64,000 nt of DNA, from positions 37,621 through 101,620 of the forward strand of contig NZ_LMBZ01000007.1 in NCBI RefSeq assembly GCF_001439635.1. The letters run 5' to 3'. Numbering within the stretch: the first letter of the stretch is position 1; every line of letters starts with the position of its first letter. The notes below the pieces were generated by a model that was not told where the DNA came from, did not search any database, and worked only from the letters and a program-made list of their open reading frames with translations. This document shows, piece after piece, positions 18,377-26,188 of the stretch. Source of the DNA: Solibacillus cecembensis (GTDB taxonomy: Bacteria > Bacillota > Bacilli > Bacillales_A > Planococcaceae). A program made the translations under genes and the position numbers.

Positions 18377-18413
18377 GCTACGACTGTTGTAAATCAACGT
18401 TCGTGGCTTTTTC
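18377..18413 (+). terminator. Rho-independent terminator, second copy of the repeated type
   Basis: GCTACGACTGTTG pairs with CAACGTTCGTGGC, followed by TTTTTCTC. The 3' arm and tail closely match 11448-11464. A worn half-copy (TATTAAGCAATGACTGTTG) occurs near 17380. Confidence 0.7.
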
Positions 18414-18500
18414 TCTTAGCACTATTAATACATCTTTGTATGTATTAATCCCCAGTTACTACAATGACTAATGGTTGCTGAAGAGGACTATTTGTATCCA

Positions 18501-18540
18501 AAGGGTCAAATGACAAGCGTTCGTTTTGTCTTTTGACCTT
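18501..18540. terminator. Hairpin in front of the two-component operon
   Basis: AAGGGTCAAA..GACAA pairs with TTGTC..TTTTGACCTT. It may be a bidirectional terminator that insulates the operon downstream. Confidence 0.5.
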
Positions 18541-18732
18541 GTGCACGAAGAAATTTCACCAAAGCCTAGACAATTATAGCTGTGAATAACTGAATGATTT
18601 CACACTCCTGTTTTTTGATTAGTTTGAAAGAAACACTTGAATTCTACAGGTCGATAAATAAACAAACGTGTTAATTTATAGTATAATGATGACTTGAAAT
18701 AATTTGTTGGAAACAGGGAAAAGAGGGAACCA

Positions 18733-19407
18733 ATGCCTACTATACTAGTTGTTGACGACGATGCGAACATTCGCGAACTCGTCTGTTTATTTCTACGCAA
18801 CGACGGATTCTCAACAGCTGAAGCAGCGGACGGCAAGGAAGTACTGGCCGTCTACACCTCAACGAATATCGATCTTGTCGTACTTGATATTATGATGCCG
18901 AACATGGATGGTTGGACGTTATGCAAGGAACTTCGAAGAGCCAATCCTGATCTGCCTTTACTTATGCTGACTGCGAGAGGAGAAACATGGGAGAAAGTGA
19001 AAGGTTTCGAACTTGGGGCGGATGATTATTTAACCAAACCATTCGATCCGTTAGAGTTGACGGTTCGTGTTAGGGCATTACTCAAACGATACAAGATTGG
19101 CTACACGCAGAAGATACATCTCGGGAACGTCATCCTTGATCGACAGACCTATAAGGTGATGAAAGGGACAGAGTCGCTTACATTGCCGCTAAAGGAGTTC
19201 GAATTGCTGTATAAGCTCGCTGGAACACCCGGACAAGTCTATACGCGCGTGCAGTTGATCGATCAGATTTGGGGAATTGATTACGCCGGAGATGATCGAA
19301 CAGTAGACGTACATATTAAACGGCTGCGTGAACGGTTCGCGACAATAACCGATTTTCGGATCGAAACGGTGCGCGGGCTTGGGTATCGGCTTGAGGTTTA
19401 TGAATGA
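18733..19407 (+). CDS. OmpR/PhoB family response regulator
   Basis: A 224-residue two-domain regulator. The receiver domain has the acidic pocket DDD at residues 8-10, phospho-acceptor Asp52 in VVLDIMMPNMDGW and the conserved lysine in LTKPFDPLE. The winged-helix DNA-binding domain includes LPLKEFELLYKLAGTPGQVY and ends DVHIKRLRERF..VRGLGYRLE. It overlaps the kinase gene by 4 bp (ATGA). Codons here end in C/G more often than in neighbouring genes (GAC, CTG, CGC), a sign of transfer from a richer-GC relative such as Paenibacillus (inference). Confidence 0.95.
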   Translation: MPTILVVDDDANIRELVCLFLRNDGFSTAEAADGKEVLAVYTSTNIDLVVLDIMMPNMDGWTLCKELRRANPDLPLLMLTARGETWEKVKGFELGADDYLTKPFDPLELTVRVRALLKRYKIGYTQKIHLGNVILDRQTYKVMKGTESLTLPLKEFELLYKLAGTPGQVYTRVQLIDQIWGIDYAGDDRTVDVHIKRLRERFATITDFRIETVRGLGYRLEVYE

Positions 19408-20771
19408 TCAAATCCTTATATATACGTGTTGTCCTGACATTTTTAGTCTCCATCATCGGGGGCACAATCATTTCTTTTTTTGTGTCAACTTGGATATTCG
19501 AAGATAAATTGAACGAAAACGCTCAAATCAACATACGAAACTTTGGCCAAGACATCGTCCAGATTTACAATACCATTCCGTTTCGTGAAGCGGACTTGTT
19601 CGTAAGTGAAATGAAGCAGCTTGATTCTTATTATATTCGAATTTACGAAGCAACGGGTCAGTTCAAGTCTTATGGTAAACCTCATGGACACAAACCTTCG
19701 CCTGTGACGATGGAGCAGCTAAAGAAAGTATTAGATGGAGATGTTGTTCAGGACACTCCTAATGGTATTGCCACGGTCCTCTTAGGGTTGCCGTTGAAAA
19801 CGGAAATGGGAACGAAAGCGATATTTTTGGAAGCGCTCGCCCCTCCTTCAGCCTCATTTGTCACAAAGTGGGCATTGGTCTTTGCAACATGTTCGTTGAT
19901 TGCAGGAAGCGTATTGATACTAGTTGCCTCTGTATTCCTGGTAAGACCGATCAAAAAGCTGACAAAAGCGACCAAGAGGATAGCATCTGGAGATTTCAAC
20001 GTCAAGTTGAATATTAAGCAAACGAGTGAGCTGGGTACTTTGGCTCGCAGCTTCGAAGAAATGATGCACGATCTTCAGCAACTTGAGCAGATGCGCAGGG
20101 AATTCGTATCGAACGTGTCGCACGAGGTTCAATCACCTCTCACTTCGATATCCGGTTATGCTCTAGTGCTTAAGCAAGTTGACCTTACAGAATACGAACG
20201 AAGCCGATATCTTGATATAATCATCGCTGAAGCGAAAAGGATGTCCAAAATGAGCGATAGCCTGCTAAAGCTGAGTTTGCTTGAATCGCAGTCAAAGAAA
20301 CTGCGGCTCTTCACGCTTAGTCTCGATGAACAAATTCGACGGATAATCGTGGCGCTCCAGCCACAATGGTCTGCTCGCAATATACATTTTGAGCTTGATT
20401 TACAGACAGTTAAAGTAACGGCTGATCATGACCTGTTACATCAGGTATGGACGAATATCCTCGGAAATAGCATCAAATTTTCCGATGATGGTGGCGTGAT
20501 TAACGTAAGCATCAAACAAGATATTAAAAACGTGACAATCCTAATATCCGACACTGGTATTGGTATTCACCTTGCCGACCAGAAGCGTATATTCGAGCGT
20601 TTTTTTAAGGCCGATCGTTCCCACAGTCGTAAGCATGATGGAAGTGGTATGGGACTTGCTATCGTTAAACAGATTGTGTCACTTCATCAAGGTGACATCC
20701 GAGTGAAAAGTGAACCTGGTCAAGGAACGACCTTCATTGTCACCTTGCCAATCACTACACCAACAGATTAG
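19404..20771 (+). CDS. HAMP-type sensor histidine kinase
   Basis: A 455-residue membrane kinase, partner of the preceding regulator. TM1 is about residues 8-30, an extracytoplasmic sensor runs to about 160, TM2 about 165-190, then HAMP (RPIKKLTKATKRIASGDFNV). The H box is NVSHEVQSPLTS with phospho-histidine at about 240. N box (WTNILGNSIKFS), G1 (DTGIGI) and G2 (HDGSGMGLAIVKQI) are intact. Signal unknown. Same unusual codon style as its partner. A strong terminator follows, so the hydrolase downstream is a separate unit. Confidence 0.95.
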   Translation: MIKSLYIRVVLTFLVSIIGGTIISFFVSTWIFEDKLNENAQINIRNFGQDIVQIYNTIPFREADLFVSEMKQLDSYYIRIYEATGQFKSYGKPHGHKPSPVTMEQLKKVLDGDVVQDTPNGIATVLLGLPLKTEMGTKAIFLEALAPPSASFVTKWALVFATCSLIAGSVLILVASVFLVRPIKKLTKATKRIASGDFNVKLNIKQTSELGTLARSFEEMMHDLQQLEQMRREFVSNVSHEVQSPLTSISGYALVLKQVDLTEYERSRYLDIIIAEAKRMSKMSDSLLKLSLLESQSKKLRLFTLSLDEQIRRIIVALQPQWSARNIHFELDLQTVKVTADHDLLHQVWTNILGNSIKFSDDGGVINVSIKQDIKNVTILISDTGIGIHLADQKRIFERFFKADRSHSRKHDGSGMGLAIVKQIVSLHQGDIRVKSEPGQGTTFIVTLPITTPTD

Positions 20772-20786
20772 TTAGATTTATTCTCT

Positions 20787-20839
20787 ATGCTACGGCTCTA
20801 TATGCAAGCTTACTTGCATATAGAGCGGTAGCATTTTTT
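20787..20839 (+). terminator. Strong rho-independent terminator of the two-component operon
   Basis: ATGCTAC..CTCTATATGCAAG pairs with CTTGCATATAGAG..GTAGCAT, about 20 bp with one small interior mismatch, followed by six T residues. Confidence 0.9.
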
Positions 20840-20952
20840 GGACAGTTCATATTCAGTTCATATTGTCGTCATGGGGAGTACATCTTCATTGGTTAAGATT
20901 TCATTACAGACACATGAAGGTAAACAAACAGATCAGGACACGACAGGAGAAG

Positions 20953-21939
20953 ATGACAGTGACACAACAAGAGAAAAAGAAAATGCGGAGTGGAATGAAA
21001 ATAAAGAAAGTGCGAAACATCTTACTTAAAATCATAGGAGCAATCGTTCTAGCCATTGTACTTTTTTTAGGTATTGTTTATATCGCAAATGTGATGAGTA
21101 GTCATTCGGAGCAAAAACGAATAGTGCCTTATGGGCAGCACGTATCTGTAGACGGGAAAAACATGAATGTGTTAATTCAAGGCGAGGGCGAGGAAACGAT
21201 AGTGCTCCTGCCTGGTTATGGAACAGCTACTCCAGGGCTTGATTTTAAGCTTCTTATCGATGAATTATCTCCATTTTACAAAGTTGTTGTGGTAGAGCCT
21301 TTCGGTTATGGATTAAGTGATGAAACTGTAAAAGAGCGAACTACGGAGAATATTGTTAGTGAAGTTCATGAAGCACTACAGCAGCTTAATATTAACAGAT
21401 ACATGCTCATGGGCCACTCTATTACAGGCATTTATGGAATTGATTACGTGAACAAATATCCAAACGAGGTGACAGCATTTGTCGGAATCGATAGCAGTGT
21501 TGCAACACAACCGGGTATGGATGTCAATTTCCCATTGAAAACGTTTGCATATCTCAAAAAATCAGGTCTCTTAAGATTGACTATGAAAATCAGTGCTGAC
21601 CCCTATGTTGGACTGGCATTTGATGAAAAAACCGTAGAGCAAATGAAAATGATTTCGAATAAAAATATGTTTAATGACACAACCTTGAATGAAATGAGCC
21701 ATATTTCGTCTAATTTTAAAGGGGCTCAAGGTTTAACCTTCCCTAAATATCTTCCACTTCTTCTCTTTGTACAAGCGGATAATGAAGATGTAGCAGGATG
21801 GATACCTCTGCATGAAGGGCAGATTAATGACTCGGTACATGGAAAATTAGTAACCATGGATGGATCACATTATTTACATCATACCAAATTCAAAGAAATC
21901 GCTGAAAACGTTAAACTATTTATGAAAGAAGTAAAGTAA
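20953..21939 (+). CDS. Membrane-anchored alpha/beta hydrolase
   Basis: A 328-residue hydrolase. It starts at ATG 20953 just after CAGGAGA. A basic N-terminus leads to one membrane segment (ILLKIIGAIVLAIVLFLGIV, residues about 22-46), so the catalytic domain is probably outside the cell. The domain has an oxyanion region (LLPGYGTATPG), the nucleophile elbow GHSITG (serine), and a late DGSHYLHH with the catalytic histidine. Substrate unknown. It begins 180 bp after the two-component terminator; any regulatory link is speculative. Confidence 0.88.
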   Translation: MTVTQQEKKKMRSGMKIKKVRNILLKIIGAIVLAIVLFLGIVYIANVMSSHSEQKRIVPYGQHVSVDGKNMNVLIQGEGEETIVLLPGYGTATPGLDFKLLIDELSPFYKVVVVEPFGYGLSDETVKERTTENIVSEVHEALQQLNINRYMLMGHSITGIYGIDYVNKYPNEVTAFVGIDSSVATQPGMDVNFPLKTFAYLKKSGLLRLTMKISADPYVGLAFDEKTVEQMKMISNKNMFNDTTLNEMSHISSNFKGAQGLTFPKYLPLLLFVQADNEDVAGWIPLHEGQINDSVHGKLVTMDGSHYLHHTKFKEIAENVKLFMKEVK

Positions 21940-21990
21940 GTGTTCAGAGAAAGGTTCATCCGTTATTTTATTCATTTGTCTACAGTCTGC

Positions 21991-22017
21991 AAGACCATCA
22001 TTTCGATGGTCTTTTTC
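21991..22017 (+). terminator. Rho-independent terminator
   Basis: AAGACCATC pairs perfectly with GATGGTCTT around a 5-nt loop and ends in TTTC, 50 bp after the hydrolase gene. Confidence 0.85.
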
Positions 22018-22125
22018 TTATTTTTAAAACTGTCAATATATATAGTATCGGAACTAAATCCAAGATAGGTAACCTATAACGCAAATTTATAAGATGCGAA
22101 AGGTGAGTTATTAGTTTTTTATTTA

Positions 22126-22413
22126 TTGAATTTGTTTGATCTGAAGTGGCTGCCAACAGGGGAATACCATACGGAAGAAATCTCTCCTGATGGCACATAT
22201 ACTTTAATAGCCTATGTATCGAGTCCTAGCTTAAGCGCTGATGCTGTGAGAGGTGAATTAGTATTTAATAAGCGTAATGGTAAAACAAAAAATATTTACT
22301 GGAATTATCGAGAATTAACAGCCAAAATTGAATGGTTTGATAATAAAACAGTAGTAATTAATGGGCATACTCTTGAAATACCTAATGAAAAATATGATTG
22401 GCGTAAACAATAG
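22126..22413 (+). pseudogene. DUF5412-like protein, probably lacking its N-terminus
   Basis: The readable 95 residues match the soluble part of DUF5412 proteins (EISPDGTYTLIAYVSSP, AVRGELVFNKRNGKTKNIYW). The family normally starts with a membrane helix; here only a short hydrophobic piece precedes. An AAAGGTGAG site at 22099-22107 is followed by TTA TTA instead of a start codon, and the first TTG (22126) has no site of its own. I infer a lost start, so the gene is probably inactive or poorly translated. Confidence 0.6.
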
Positions 22414-22461
22414 TTTTGTTTACATTATTTCGTTATGCTTACTTATTCTAATCTATTTTTT

Positions 22462-23373
22462 TCAATACAAGAATCTCCACAAATAGAATGTTGCATAGGA
22501 TTCCCAGCCTTTCCAAGGGGCAGCAATTTTCAATATTTCTTCTTTCGTTGGCTTCTCATCTGCACCCGTTAAATGTTTAATCGCATTATGCAAACCGACA
22601 TCAGCAATTGGAAATGCGTTCGGGAATCGAAGACAACGCATTAATACATAGTTTGCAGTCCATGGACCGATACCGCGGATTTTGATCAGCATTTTTTCTG
22701 CTTCTTTAAAGTTACCATTCCCCATTATAAGTGATTTTGAAATACGACCTTCAACAATTAGCTGCGCAACCCCAATAAGGTATTCACATTTTTTAATCGT
22801 CATTTTTAGCGAGGCTAGATCTTCAACAGTAAGATTGGCAATGTCTTTCGCTTTAGGGAAAATCCAATATTGACGGCCTTCCCATTCAAGTGACTTGCCA
22901 AATTTTTCGACAAGGCGTTTTTTTAATGTGTAGGCATATGTCAAATTAATCTGCTGTCCGAGAATTCCCCAAGTCAATGCTTCAAATAAGTCTGGAATCC
23001 CTACGTTACGTAATCCATAAAATTCATCAATCGCTTTATGTAGCAACAAGTCATTTTTGGCCATTTCATAAAAAGGCTTTAAATCATTATCCAAATCAAA
23101 CCATTCCCGTACATAGTTAATAACTTCGTCGCGTACTTTTTGGCTTGTCGGATGAGTATTTCCTAAAAACCGAAGTACAAGATTTCCATCAGTATTTCCG
23201 CTAACCTCAACCAATAGAAATTCATCTAGTACAGGAATCGCTTTAATAATTTTGTCTTCGCGAACTTCAAACATGCACTCATTTGAAGAGCGTTGCATAT
23301 AACGAATATTTTCTATAAAGCTGAATTCGTTTGGAACTTTTATTACTAAATCATCACTTTGATAAACAACCAT
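22462..23373 (-). CDS. alkA: DNA-3-methyladenine glycosylase II (AlkA family)
   Basis: A 303-residue base-excision glycosylase that removes alkylated purines from DNA. The helix-hairpin-helix motif with downstream catalytic aspartate is clear: MLIKIRGIGPWTANYVLMR and PIADVGLHNAI. Mid-domain landmarks LTWGILGQQINLTYAYTLK fit AlkA. The start chosen is the ATG 8 nt after GAAGGAG; an ATG seven codons upstream lies before that site. It is divergent from adaA, the arrangement of the Bacillus adaptive response, so alkA and adaAB probably share control by methylated AdaA. Confidence 0.92.
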   Translation of the reverse strand: MVVYQSDDLVIKVPNEFSFIENIRYMQRSSNECMFEVREDKIIKAIPVLDEFLLVEVSGNTDGNLVLRFLGNTHPTSQKVRDEVINYVREWFDLDNDLKPFYEMAKNDLLLHKAIDEFYGLRNVGIPDLFEALTWGILGQQINLTYAYTLKKRLVEKFGKSLEWEGRQYWIFPKAKDIANLTVEDLASLKMTIKKCEYLIGVAQLIVEGRISKSLIMGNGNFKEAEKMLIKIRGIGPWTANYVLMRCLRFPNAFPIADVGLHNAIKHLTGADEKPTKEEILKIAAPWKGWESYATFYLWRFLY

Positions 23374-23520
23374 ACATAAACACTCCTTCAACATTAACTA
23401 CTTATCTTAGTTGTATCATAAAGTTGCAATTAAATATTTCGTTATCTTGCTCTTACATCCTATTAAGTACTGATTAGCAAATAAATGCGGGTATACTACA
23501 AGTAGTAAAGAGGTGATTTT

Positions 23521-24114
23521 ATGAATAACAATCAAGACATTTTGCAATTAACCGATGAACGATGGCAGGCAATTACGCGAAATGACAAATCGTATGATGA
23601 GGTTTTTATATACGCAGTAAAATCAACCGGCATCTGTTGTCGTCCCTCTTGTAAGTCGAGAGATCCTAAAAAAGAGAATGTCCGCATTTTTAACGATGTG
23701 AACGAGGCCATTGCTGAAGGTTTTCGTCCTTGTAAACGATGTAAACCCGGAGGCATACATTTACCTGATGAAGAATGGGTCACTCAAATCAAAGTATATA
23801 TAAACACGGATTATTATAAACCGTTATCGTTGGAAATATTAGCAGACGTGTGTCATGGAAGTCCCTATCATTTGCATCGGACATTTAAGAGAATCGCAAG
23901 GCTGACACCTGTCGAATACATCCAACAAGTACGTATTTCAAATGCGATGAAGGAACTTAAAACAAGTGATAAATCCATCGCAGAAATTGGTTTTTCTGTC
24001 GGATTCCCGAATACTCCCTATTTCATTACATTATTTAAAAATAGAACGGGCCAAACACCTAAACAGTATCAAAAAAAACAAATGGAGGCGAAAATAGATG
24101 GAGAAAAACAATGA
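23521..24114 (+). CDS. adaA: Methylphosphotriester-DNA methyltransferase / transcriptional activator AdaA
   Basis: A 197-residue Ada N-terminal domain plus AraC-type DNA-binding domain. The zinc/acceptor cysteines are in GICCRPSCKSRDPK and RPCKRCKP; one of them takes methyl groups from phosphotriesters and switches the protein to an activator. The AraC part has two helix-turn-helix units, the second in IAEIGFSVGFPNTPYFITLF. AGAGGTGATTTT precedes the ATG. It overlaps adaB by 17 bp. As in B. subtilis the sensor and the O6-methylguanine transferase are separate proteins. Confidence 0.95.
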   Translation: MNNNQDILQLTDERWQAITRNDKSYDEVFIYAVKSTGICCRPSCKSRDPKKENVRIFNDVNEAIAEGFRPCKRCKPGGIHLPDEEWVTQIKVYINTDYYKPLSLEILADVCHGSPYHLHRTFKRIARLTPVEYIQQVRISNAMKELKTSDKSIAEIGFSVGFPNTPYFITLFKNRTGQTPKQYQKKQMEAKIDGEKQ

Positions 24115-24643
24115 AAATCTTGTATATTGGATGCTACTCAATAACGGGAAATGGGCAATGTATATTGCAGCAACAACAGAAGGACTTTGTTATGTCGGTT
24201 CACAACATGCCCCATTTGATGAACTTGCCACTTGGGTGAATAAACAGCTGCCCTTTTATGTACTTTCAAAAGATGAGATTGTATTGAAACCTTATGCAAT
24301 AGAATTAATTGATTACTTAGAAGGGAGGCGTCAAGAATTCACATTGCCAAGAGTCCTCCATGGCACAGCGTTTCAACAAGTAGTCTGGAAAGTGTTGCAG
24401 GAAATTCCCTATGGACAAAACGTTTCATACACAGATATTGCCGAACGAATTCAAAAACCAAACGCAGTTCGCGCCGTCGGAACTGCCATTGGCGCCAATC
24501 CTGTCTTAATCTCAGTTCCTTGTCATCGAGTCGTTGCAAAAAGTGGGAAATTGACAGGTTATAGAGGTGGTTTAGAGATGAAGGAACAACTATTAGGGCT
24601 AGAAAAGGGAGGGGAAATAACAGGTGACTACAAGTATTCATGA
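24098..24643 (+). CDS. adaB: Methylated-DNA-[protein]-cysteine S-methyltransferase AdaB
   Basis: A 181-residue suicide repair protein that moves the methyl of O6-methylguanine to its own cysteine. The active-site motif is PCHRVVAKSGKLTGYRGG; the DNA-recognition helix region YTDIAERIQKPNAVRAVG and the arginine finger are present. Translationally coupled to adaA by a 17-bp overlap, with GGAGGCGAAAATAG before the ATG. A truncated third gene overlaps its 3' end. Confidence 0.95.
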   Translation: MEKNNENLVYWMLLNNGKWAMYIAATTEGLCYVGSQHAPFDELATWVNKQLPFYVLSKDEIVLKPYAIELIDYLEGRRQEFTLPRVLHGTAFQQVVWKVLQEIPYGQNVSYTDIAERIQKPNAVRAVGTAIGANPVLISVPCHRVVAKSGKLTGYRGGLEMKEQLLGLEKGGEITGDYKYS

Positions 24644-24800
24644 CCGAATTATAGCTTTGAATTGGGGAAATATACACGAACAGTTAGATGATTTTGGATT
24701 TGCAATTTTTTCCGGAAAGTTAGCTCTATTTGAGTCAACAAGGATTCGAACCTTGAGAGTAACTGACAGTAAGATTCCGAACTTGTCTCGGCTTTTTTAG
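24624..24800 (+). pseudogene. 5' remnant of a 2OG-Fe(II) oxygenase-like gene in the ada operon
   Basis: A frame starts at GTG 24624 behind GGGAGGGG, overlapping adaB by 20 bp. Its first 33 residues (TTSIHDRIIALNWGNIHEQL, then DDFGFAIFSGKL) resemble the start of oxygenases of the prolyl-hydroxylase/AlkB-like superfamily that follow ada genes in some Bacillales (recalled, not searched). Sequence identity to such a protein stops there; the remaining 25 codons read LFESTRIRTLRVTD and stop. The expected HxD and iron-binding parts are absent, so this is a deletion remnant. Confidence 0.5.
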
Positions 24801-24808
24801 GTCACTAT

Positions 24809-24850
24809 ATAACAATGCGGCATTCATTTATATGAATGCCGCATTGTTAT
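24809..24850. terminator. Perfect 42-bp palindromic terminator
   Basis: ATAACAATGCGGCATTCA is followed by a TTTATA centre and its exact complement TGAATGCCGCATTGTTAT. T runs after it and A residues before it suit bidirectional termination between the ada operon and proC. Confidence 0.85.
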
Positions 24851-24957
24851 CTTTTCGTTCATGCTATTAACTTACCAGTCATGAATGATCAATCTCAATA
24901 TCATTTATACAGCTTTATATGCAAGAATCCTCAAATGTAATCCCCAGTCCATTAATT

Positions 24958-25764
24958 TCATTCCCCACGCGCAAGCTCTCGTGATCGTGTTTCGGCACTG
25001 CGTATACAACTTGCAATCGCTTCATTAAACTGCATCGCTTCTAATGCGCGAATGCCAGCTTCTGTTGTGCCACCTGGACTTGTTACTTTACGTCTTAAAA
25101 CTTCAGGTTCATCCTTACCCGTTTTCATCATTTCCGCTGAACCAGCAATCGTTTGCACCATTAATTGACGGACAATTTCTTTGGAAAGCCCAAACTCAGC
25201 GCCAACACGTTCAAATGCTTCTAATAAATAGTATAAATATGCAGGGCCACTACCTGAAAGCGCGGTAACGGCATGCAGTTTATCCTCCGCGACCTCAATC
25301 ACAATACCAACTGCTTCTAATAATTGACGGTATAAATCGCGCTGTTTATCCGAAACAAGCGTATTGAATGCAATGCCTGATGCAGACATCCCAATTGTGG
25401 CAGAAGTATTCGGCATGACGCGTGCAATTGCGCGTTGTCCGAGATGCTGTTCAATCGTTTCGATACTAATTCCAGCTAATACGGAAAGAATGGCAGCATC
25501 CGAACTAATAAAAGGTTGTAATTTGTTCATAGCTTCTTTTGCGTCTTTCGGTTTCATCGCCAAAATAATTAAATCTGCATCGCTCAGTTCTTCATATGTG
25601 GATAGCTGCTTGATTCCGTAGTTTGTTACGAGCTGTTGAAGTCGATCTTTATTTGAACGATTTGAAACATAAATTGCGGACGGGTTGACAACCTTATTTT
25701 CAACCCAACCATGTATCAGTGCCTCAGCCATTGAGCCTGCACCAATAAAAATGATTTTTTTCAT
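24958..25764 (-). CDS. proC: Pyrroline-5-carboxylate reductase
   Basis: A 268-residue NAD(P)H-dependent enzyme for the last step of proline synthesis. The Rossmann motif GAGSMAEALIHGW starts at residue 5; further landmarks are LAMKPKD, ARVMPNTSATIG and the signature SGSGPAYLYYLLEAF, followed by TSPGGTTEAGI, which contributes to the active site. The gene is led by a T-box with a proline specifier, which links its expression to uncharged tRNA-Pro. GGAGG precedes the ATG. Confidence 0.97.
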   Translation of the reverse strand: MKKIIFIGAGSMAEALIHGWVENKVVNPSAIYVSNRSNKDRLQQLVTNYGIKQLSTYEELSDADLIILAMKPKDAKEAMNKLQPFISSDAAILSVLAGISIETIEQHLGQRAIARVMPNTSATIGMSASGIAFNTLVSDKQRDLYRQLLEAVGIVIEVAEDKLHAVTALSGSGPAYLYYLLEAFERVGAEFGLSKEIVRQLMVQTIAGSAEMMKTGKDEPEVLRRKVTSPGGTTEAGIRALEAMQFNEAIASCIRSAETRSRELARGE

Positions 25765-25814
25765 AGTTTTTATTCCTCCGATTTCATATCAATATCGTCT
25801 CAGCGTTATTGAAC

Positions 25815-26070
25815 AATACAAAAAGCGCTCTCATCCTTAGCATTCGCAAGGACGAAAACGCTTGTTTCCGCGGTACCACCTTATGTTCACATCAATATGT
25901 GCAACTTCATTCGCCTTTTTATCGCAAAGGATACGGTTATGTTGTCATAACGGCTCCAAAGTAGGTTCAATTATTTGAGCGGGCTATGCCGATTCCAGCG
26001 TTTACGGCACTCTCTTTAACCATCAAAATAATTTACTTCGCTTTTTCATCGCCTGTAAATTTAGAATTAT
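25815..26070 (-). promoter_or_regulatory. T-box riboswitch with proline specifier, upstream of proC
   Basis: Read on the minus strand, the T-box sequence GGTGGTACCGCGG is at about 25864-25876. The upstream Stem I has AGAGAGT and the specifier side TTGAACCTACTTTGGAGC, where CCT (Pro) sits in the expected specifier position. The terminator GCGTTTTCGTCCTT/AAGGATGAGAGCGC with a T run follows at about 25822-25861. Uncharged tRNA-Pro should stabilise the antiterminator and turn proC on. Confidence 0.92.
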
Positions 26071-26075
26071 CAAGA

Positions 26076-26104
26076 ATTATATAAGTGTAATGCAAAACTG
26101 TCAA
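26076..26104 (-). promoter_or_regulatory. Sigma-A promoter of proC
   Basis: On the minus strand TTGACA (26099-26104) and TATAAT (26076-26081) are both perfect consensus, with a 17-bp spacer, immediately upstream of the T-box leader. Confidence 0.85.
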
Positions 26105-26188
26105 CCTTTGACGTGACGAATCGATTAGAAAGAGGTAGAATAAATGAATAACCATTCACAAATAGATAGACATAAAGGGGAATTGACG

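Larger units (their letters stand above)
18269..18732. other. Spacer with two hairpins, no gene seen
   Basis: About 460 bp hold the terminator-like hairpins at 18377-18413 and 18501-18540 and, near 18679, a TATAAT box that may serve the two-component operon. I see no coding sequence. Confidence 0.5.

Noticed and set aside
24731..24800. A complete tRNA gene on the minus strand
   Set aside because: Only a T-arm-like hairpin and a possible acceptor end are present; no matching 5' acceptor strand, D arm or anticodon arm can be folded.
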